A stretch of 64,000 bases of DNA from Nannochloris sp. 'desiccata'. Taxonomy: Eukaryota; Chlorophyta; Trebouxiophyceae; Chlorellales; Chlorellaceae. The translations under genes were made by a program, and so were the position numbers. Below, one piece after another: positions 60,852 through 64,000 of this stretch. A model generated the notes under the pieces. It was not told the origin of the DNA, ran no database searches, and saw only the letters and a program-made list of their open reading frames with translations. The stretch's first letter is position 1. Each line of letters opens with the position of its first letter. The stretch spans positions 1 to 64,000 of the forward strand of contig JAGTXX020000006.1 in NCBI GenBank assembly GCA_019044685.2. The letters are read 5' to 3'.

Positions 60852-63800
60852 ATGGCGGAAATCAATGCCTTAGTCGCTGGTGATGCCAGCGCCTTTGAAG
60901 GCTTGCTGCAGTTGCTCATGTCAGCACAGAATGAAGAGAGGTCACGCGCTGAAAATATATTTTCAGAGCTCAAGAAACATGCTGATCCTTGTGCTCAACA
61001 CTTGATTCGCAGCCTGCGGACCAGCCCCAACTTGGAGTGCAGGTCTCTATGTGCTGTGCTCTTGAGAAAGGTAAGCCTATTTTTATTGCCTGAAGACTAA
61101 TTGGCGAGATATGTAGACTTTCTATCTCGCTTCTCCCTTTTCTTGGGTTAGGTACCAGTCTTATTTAATGATTCCCGTCCATACTTTATTTATTTCAGGT
61201 GATCACTACCGACAGCAAGTCTTTGTGGCCCAACCTTTCCAACCCAGCGAAGGACGCCATCAAGTCTGAACTCCTTAATGCAATTAAAGAAGAACAAACT
61301 CGCAGTTTATCTCACAAAATTTGCGATTGCATCGGTGAGCTTGGTGCGGGTATCATAGAAGAGAATGGGTGGCCTGAATTATTGCCCTTCATGCTTCAAT
61401 GCGTTCAGTCTGGTGACCCTCGTATCATGGAATGCGCTCTTCTCATCTTTGAACAGCTGGCAAGGTATGTAATGAACGTCCTCCAACAATATCTGGGTAC
61501 TCTACATACTTCGTTAACTGCCTGCTTGGCACACAACACTATGGAAGTGAAATTGGCTGCATTCAAGGCAACAGCTACGTTTATTCAAATGCTTGAAAAT
61601 CCTGTAGACAGAGATCAATTCCAATCTATGGTACCTCTCATGTTAAGTGTTATTGGAGCTGCACTTAATTCTGGAGATGAGGTCGCTGCTCAGGAAGCGG
61701 TCGAGCAATTGATTGAAGTTGCTGATGAGCATCCGCGCTTTTTACGTCGTCAATTACCCGAAGTTGTCAATGCAATGCTTCAAATTGCTGAGACAGATTC
61801 CCTTGATGAAGGAACTCGTCGGTTGGCTGCAGAATTTTTGGTTACTTTGTGTGAAGCTCGTGAAAAGGCGCCTGGTATGATGAGAAAGCTCCCTAATTTC
61901 GTACAGAGATTATTCAATTGCTGTTTAACCTTCTTATTTGACATTGAAGATGACCCTCAATGGCATACTGCTGAAGATGAAAAGCTTGAGAATGAAGGTG
62001 AAGGCGAATTATTCGATTTTGGACAAGAATGTCTTGATCGTGTTTCATTGGCACTGGGAGGAAAGACACTGGTGCCTATCGCTGGTGCTGCGTTGTCTGC
62101 ATTAATGGCTGATGCAGATTGGAAGAAACGTCATGCTGCGCTTATTTGCATTGCTCAGATCGCTGAAGGCTGTGTAAAACTGATGAGTCAAGAAGCGGTG
62201 ATGGGTCAATTGGTGGCGTTGTGCTTGACTGGTGCTGCAGATACACACCCCAAGGTTCGTTGGGCTGCATGCCAAGCTGTAGGACAACTATGCAATGATC
62301 TAGGACCTGAATTACAAGAAACTCAGCATGCAGCTGTCTTGCCTGCTTTAATGGCGCTGATGGACGACTTCCAAAATCCCCGTGTACAAGCACATGCGTG
62401 TGCAGCTACAGTCAATTTCGCTGAAAACTGCGATCAAGATGTTGTAGCACCTTACTTGGATACTTTAATCGGTAAATTACTGGCATTATTACAGCAAGGG
62501 CGTAAGAATGTCCAAGAAGGTGCTTTAACTTCATTGGCGTCTGTTGCTGACTGTGCACAAGACTACTTTGTCAGGTATTACGACACCTGCATGCCATTAC
62601 TTCGTCATGTGTTGGAACATGCTCAAGACAGTACACAACGTCTCATGCGTGCTAAAGCATTGGAATGTATCTCTCTTGTCGGCATGGCTGTAGGCAAAGA
62701 ACGCTTTGGCAGTGATGCTGGAGCAGTGATGCAATACATCCAAGCAGTTACAGCACAGGGTCTTGAATCTGATGATCCTTTTGCATCGTATATGGTACAA
62801 GCTGGTGCACGTATCTGTACTACATTGGGCCCTGATTTTATTCCGTACTTGCCTATTGTGATGCCAGAGATGTTACAAGCGGCACAGCTGGAACCTGACG
62901 TTGTGGTTAATGAAAGCGACGATGAAGCTGAAGAGAGTGGTGCTGATGGCGATGGAGGTGAAGATGATGGCGATATGGAAACCTACTTGATTAATGGAAA
63001 ACGTGTGAGCTTGCATACAAGTCTTTTGGAAGAAAAAGCTAGCGCATGTACTATGCTGTGCTGTTATGCGTACGAGTTAAAGGAAGGTTTCTTCCCCTAT
63101 GCTGAACAGGTGACTCAAATTATGGTTCCATTACTCAGGTATTATTTTAATGAAGAAGTGCGTGGTGCAGCTGCACAGGCACTTCCTGAATTGCTCCGCT
63201 CTGCTGTTGAGTCTATGAAGAAGAATCAAGGTGCTACTCAAGCATTCTGTGTTAATATGGCACATTATATGTGGCATCCTCTTGTTGAAGCTGTGGCTAA
63301 AGAAGGTGATCCTGATATCGTAAGCACTCTACTTACATCAGTAGAGGAAGTGCTGTCTGTCGCTGAAGGTCCCGCTTTGATCCCGGTCGAGATGTTGGCC
63401 CCACTTTTCCAAACTTCCTTCCCTACTGTGCTTGAAGACTATGAAGGACGTAGGAAGGAGAGAATGGAACGCGCTTCTGGTGAAGATTTCGATGCAGAAG
63501 AACAGGAAGCATTAGAAGAGGAACACGAAGCTGAAGGTGAGCTTCTTGATGCTTTGGGCACTGCCTGCACCACCGCCTTGCGTCTTTATGGCGATGCAGT
63601 GATGCCTTTGATTGAAGGCTTGATGCCTGCTGTGGGACAGCTACTCGAAAAAGGTAGATTTGTTGAAGAAAGACGCGTTGCCTTATGCTTAATGGATGAC
63701 GTGATTCAGTACTCACCGGCTGGTGCTGCCAAATACATGCCAACAGTCATGCCGATGCTACTTGCTGGTGCATCCGATAAAGACACTAATATTAGACAAT

Positions 63801-64000
63801 GTTGTGTCTATGGTCTTGGTCAAGCAGCTCAACATCGTTCTGATGGATTTAGGCAGCATGCTGGGCCTGCTGTGACTTCAATCTTGGCAATTATTCAAGC
63901 ACCAGATGCACGCAGTGAGGATAATCTGTCAGCAACCGAGAATGCAGTCAGTGCTTTGGGTAAAGTTCTTGAATTTTTACCTGATTGTATTGACCCTGGT
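60852..64000 (+). CDS. IPO5: Importin-5 / karyopherin beta-3 (RanBP5), partial: first 1,007 residues
   Basis: Exon 1 is 60852-61070 and exon 2 starts at 61199 and remains open to the window edge, so the 3' end is missing. HEAT repeats run throughout: CRSLCAVLLRK-VITTDSKSLWPNLSNPAKDAI, LLPFMLQCVQSGDPRIMECALLIFEQLA, MEVKLAAFKATATFIQ, HPKVRWAACQAVGQLCNDLG, NPRVQAHACAATVNFAENC. The acidic loop DDPQWHTAEDEK and the ETYLINGKRVSLHTSLLEEKASAC block are typical of the IPO5 subfamily. It carries ribosomal proteins and histones into the nucleus with RanGTP. About 90-110 residues should remain beyond the edge, judging from the usual length near 1,100. Confidence 0.93.

Overview
The window is the left end of a linear nuclear chromosome from a green alga (Viridiplantae, probably a chlorophyte; species not resolvable by eye). 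Evidence: plant-type telomere repeats (CCCTAAA) at base 1, nuclear genes for plastid proteins (m-type thioredoxin, ribosomal protein L29, an FtsH-like AAA protein, PRA isomerase), a plant-type 3-ketoacyl-CoA synthase, short GT-AG introns, proline-rich algal-wall style linkers, and TGTAA, the known chlorophyte poly(A) signal, downstream of many genes and inside the retroelement tails.

Bases 1-30.8 kb are a subtelomeric pile of retroelements. Telomere repeats run straight into a broken LINE (LINE1). LINE1 is split by an 18.3-kb insertion: LTR retrotransposon A (minus strand, 225-bp LTRs, 5-bp duplication GTAAG). A is itself split by two near-identical 6.5-kb copies of a second Ty3/gypsy chromovirus, B1 and B2 (plus strand, 359-bp LTRs, duplications ACGGG and CTTGG). 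All boundaries are exact and each LTR pair looks identical by eye, so the nest is young. In both A and B, gag and pol overlap by about 30 nt in the -1 frame, and each overlap holds a canonical slippery heptamer (C CCA AAC in A, G GGA AAC in B) followed by a hairpin. B also has an extra basic ORF (ORF0) upstream of gag, in the same frame and separated by a single TGA. After the nest come the rest of LINE1, a nearly full-length LINE2, a 5'-less chromovirus C, an unidentified 470-aa minus-strand ORF and a 5'-inverted LINE stub (LINE3).

From 31.6 kb to the end are 14 ordinary host genes with few introns: FG-GAP membrane protein (+), thioredoxin m (-), PDH E1-alpha (+), 3-ketoacyl-CoA synthase (-), RED/SMU2 splicing factor (+), BRX1 (-), PRA isomerase (+), plastid L29 (-), FtsHi (+), MAP3K epsilon-like kinase (-), CDC45 (+), PAN-GH9 endoglucanase 1 (-), PAN-GH9 endoglucanase 2 (+), importin-5 (+, runs off the window). 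The first 13 alternate strand without exception, giving short convergent 3' gaps (109-727 bp) and divergent shared promoter regions (328-1390 bp). The one same-strand junction contains a perfect 14-bp-arm hairpin. Exon boundaries were placed by hand from GT/AG sites, reading-frame continuity and family homology recalled from general knowledge; no database search was run.
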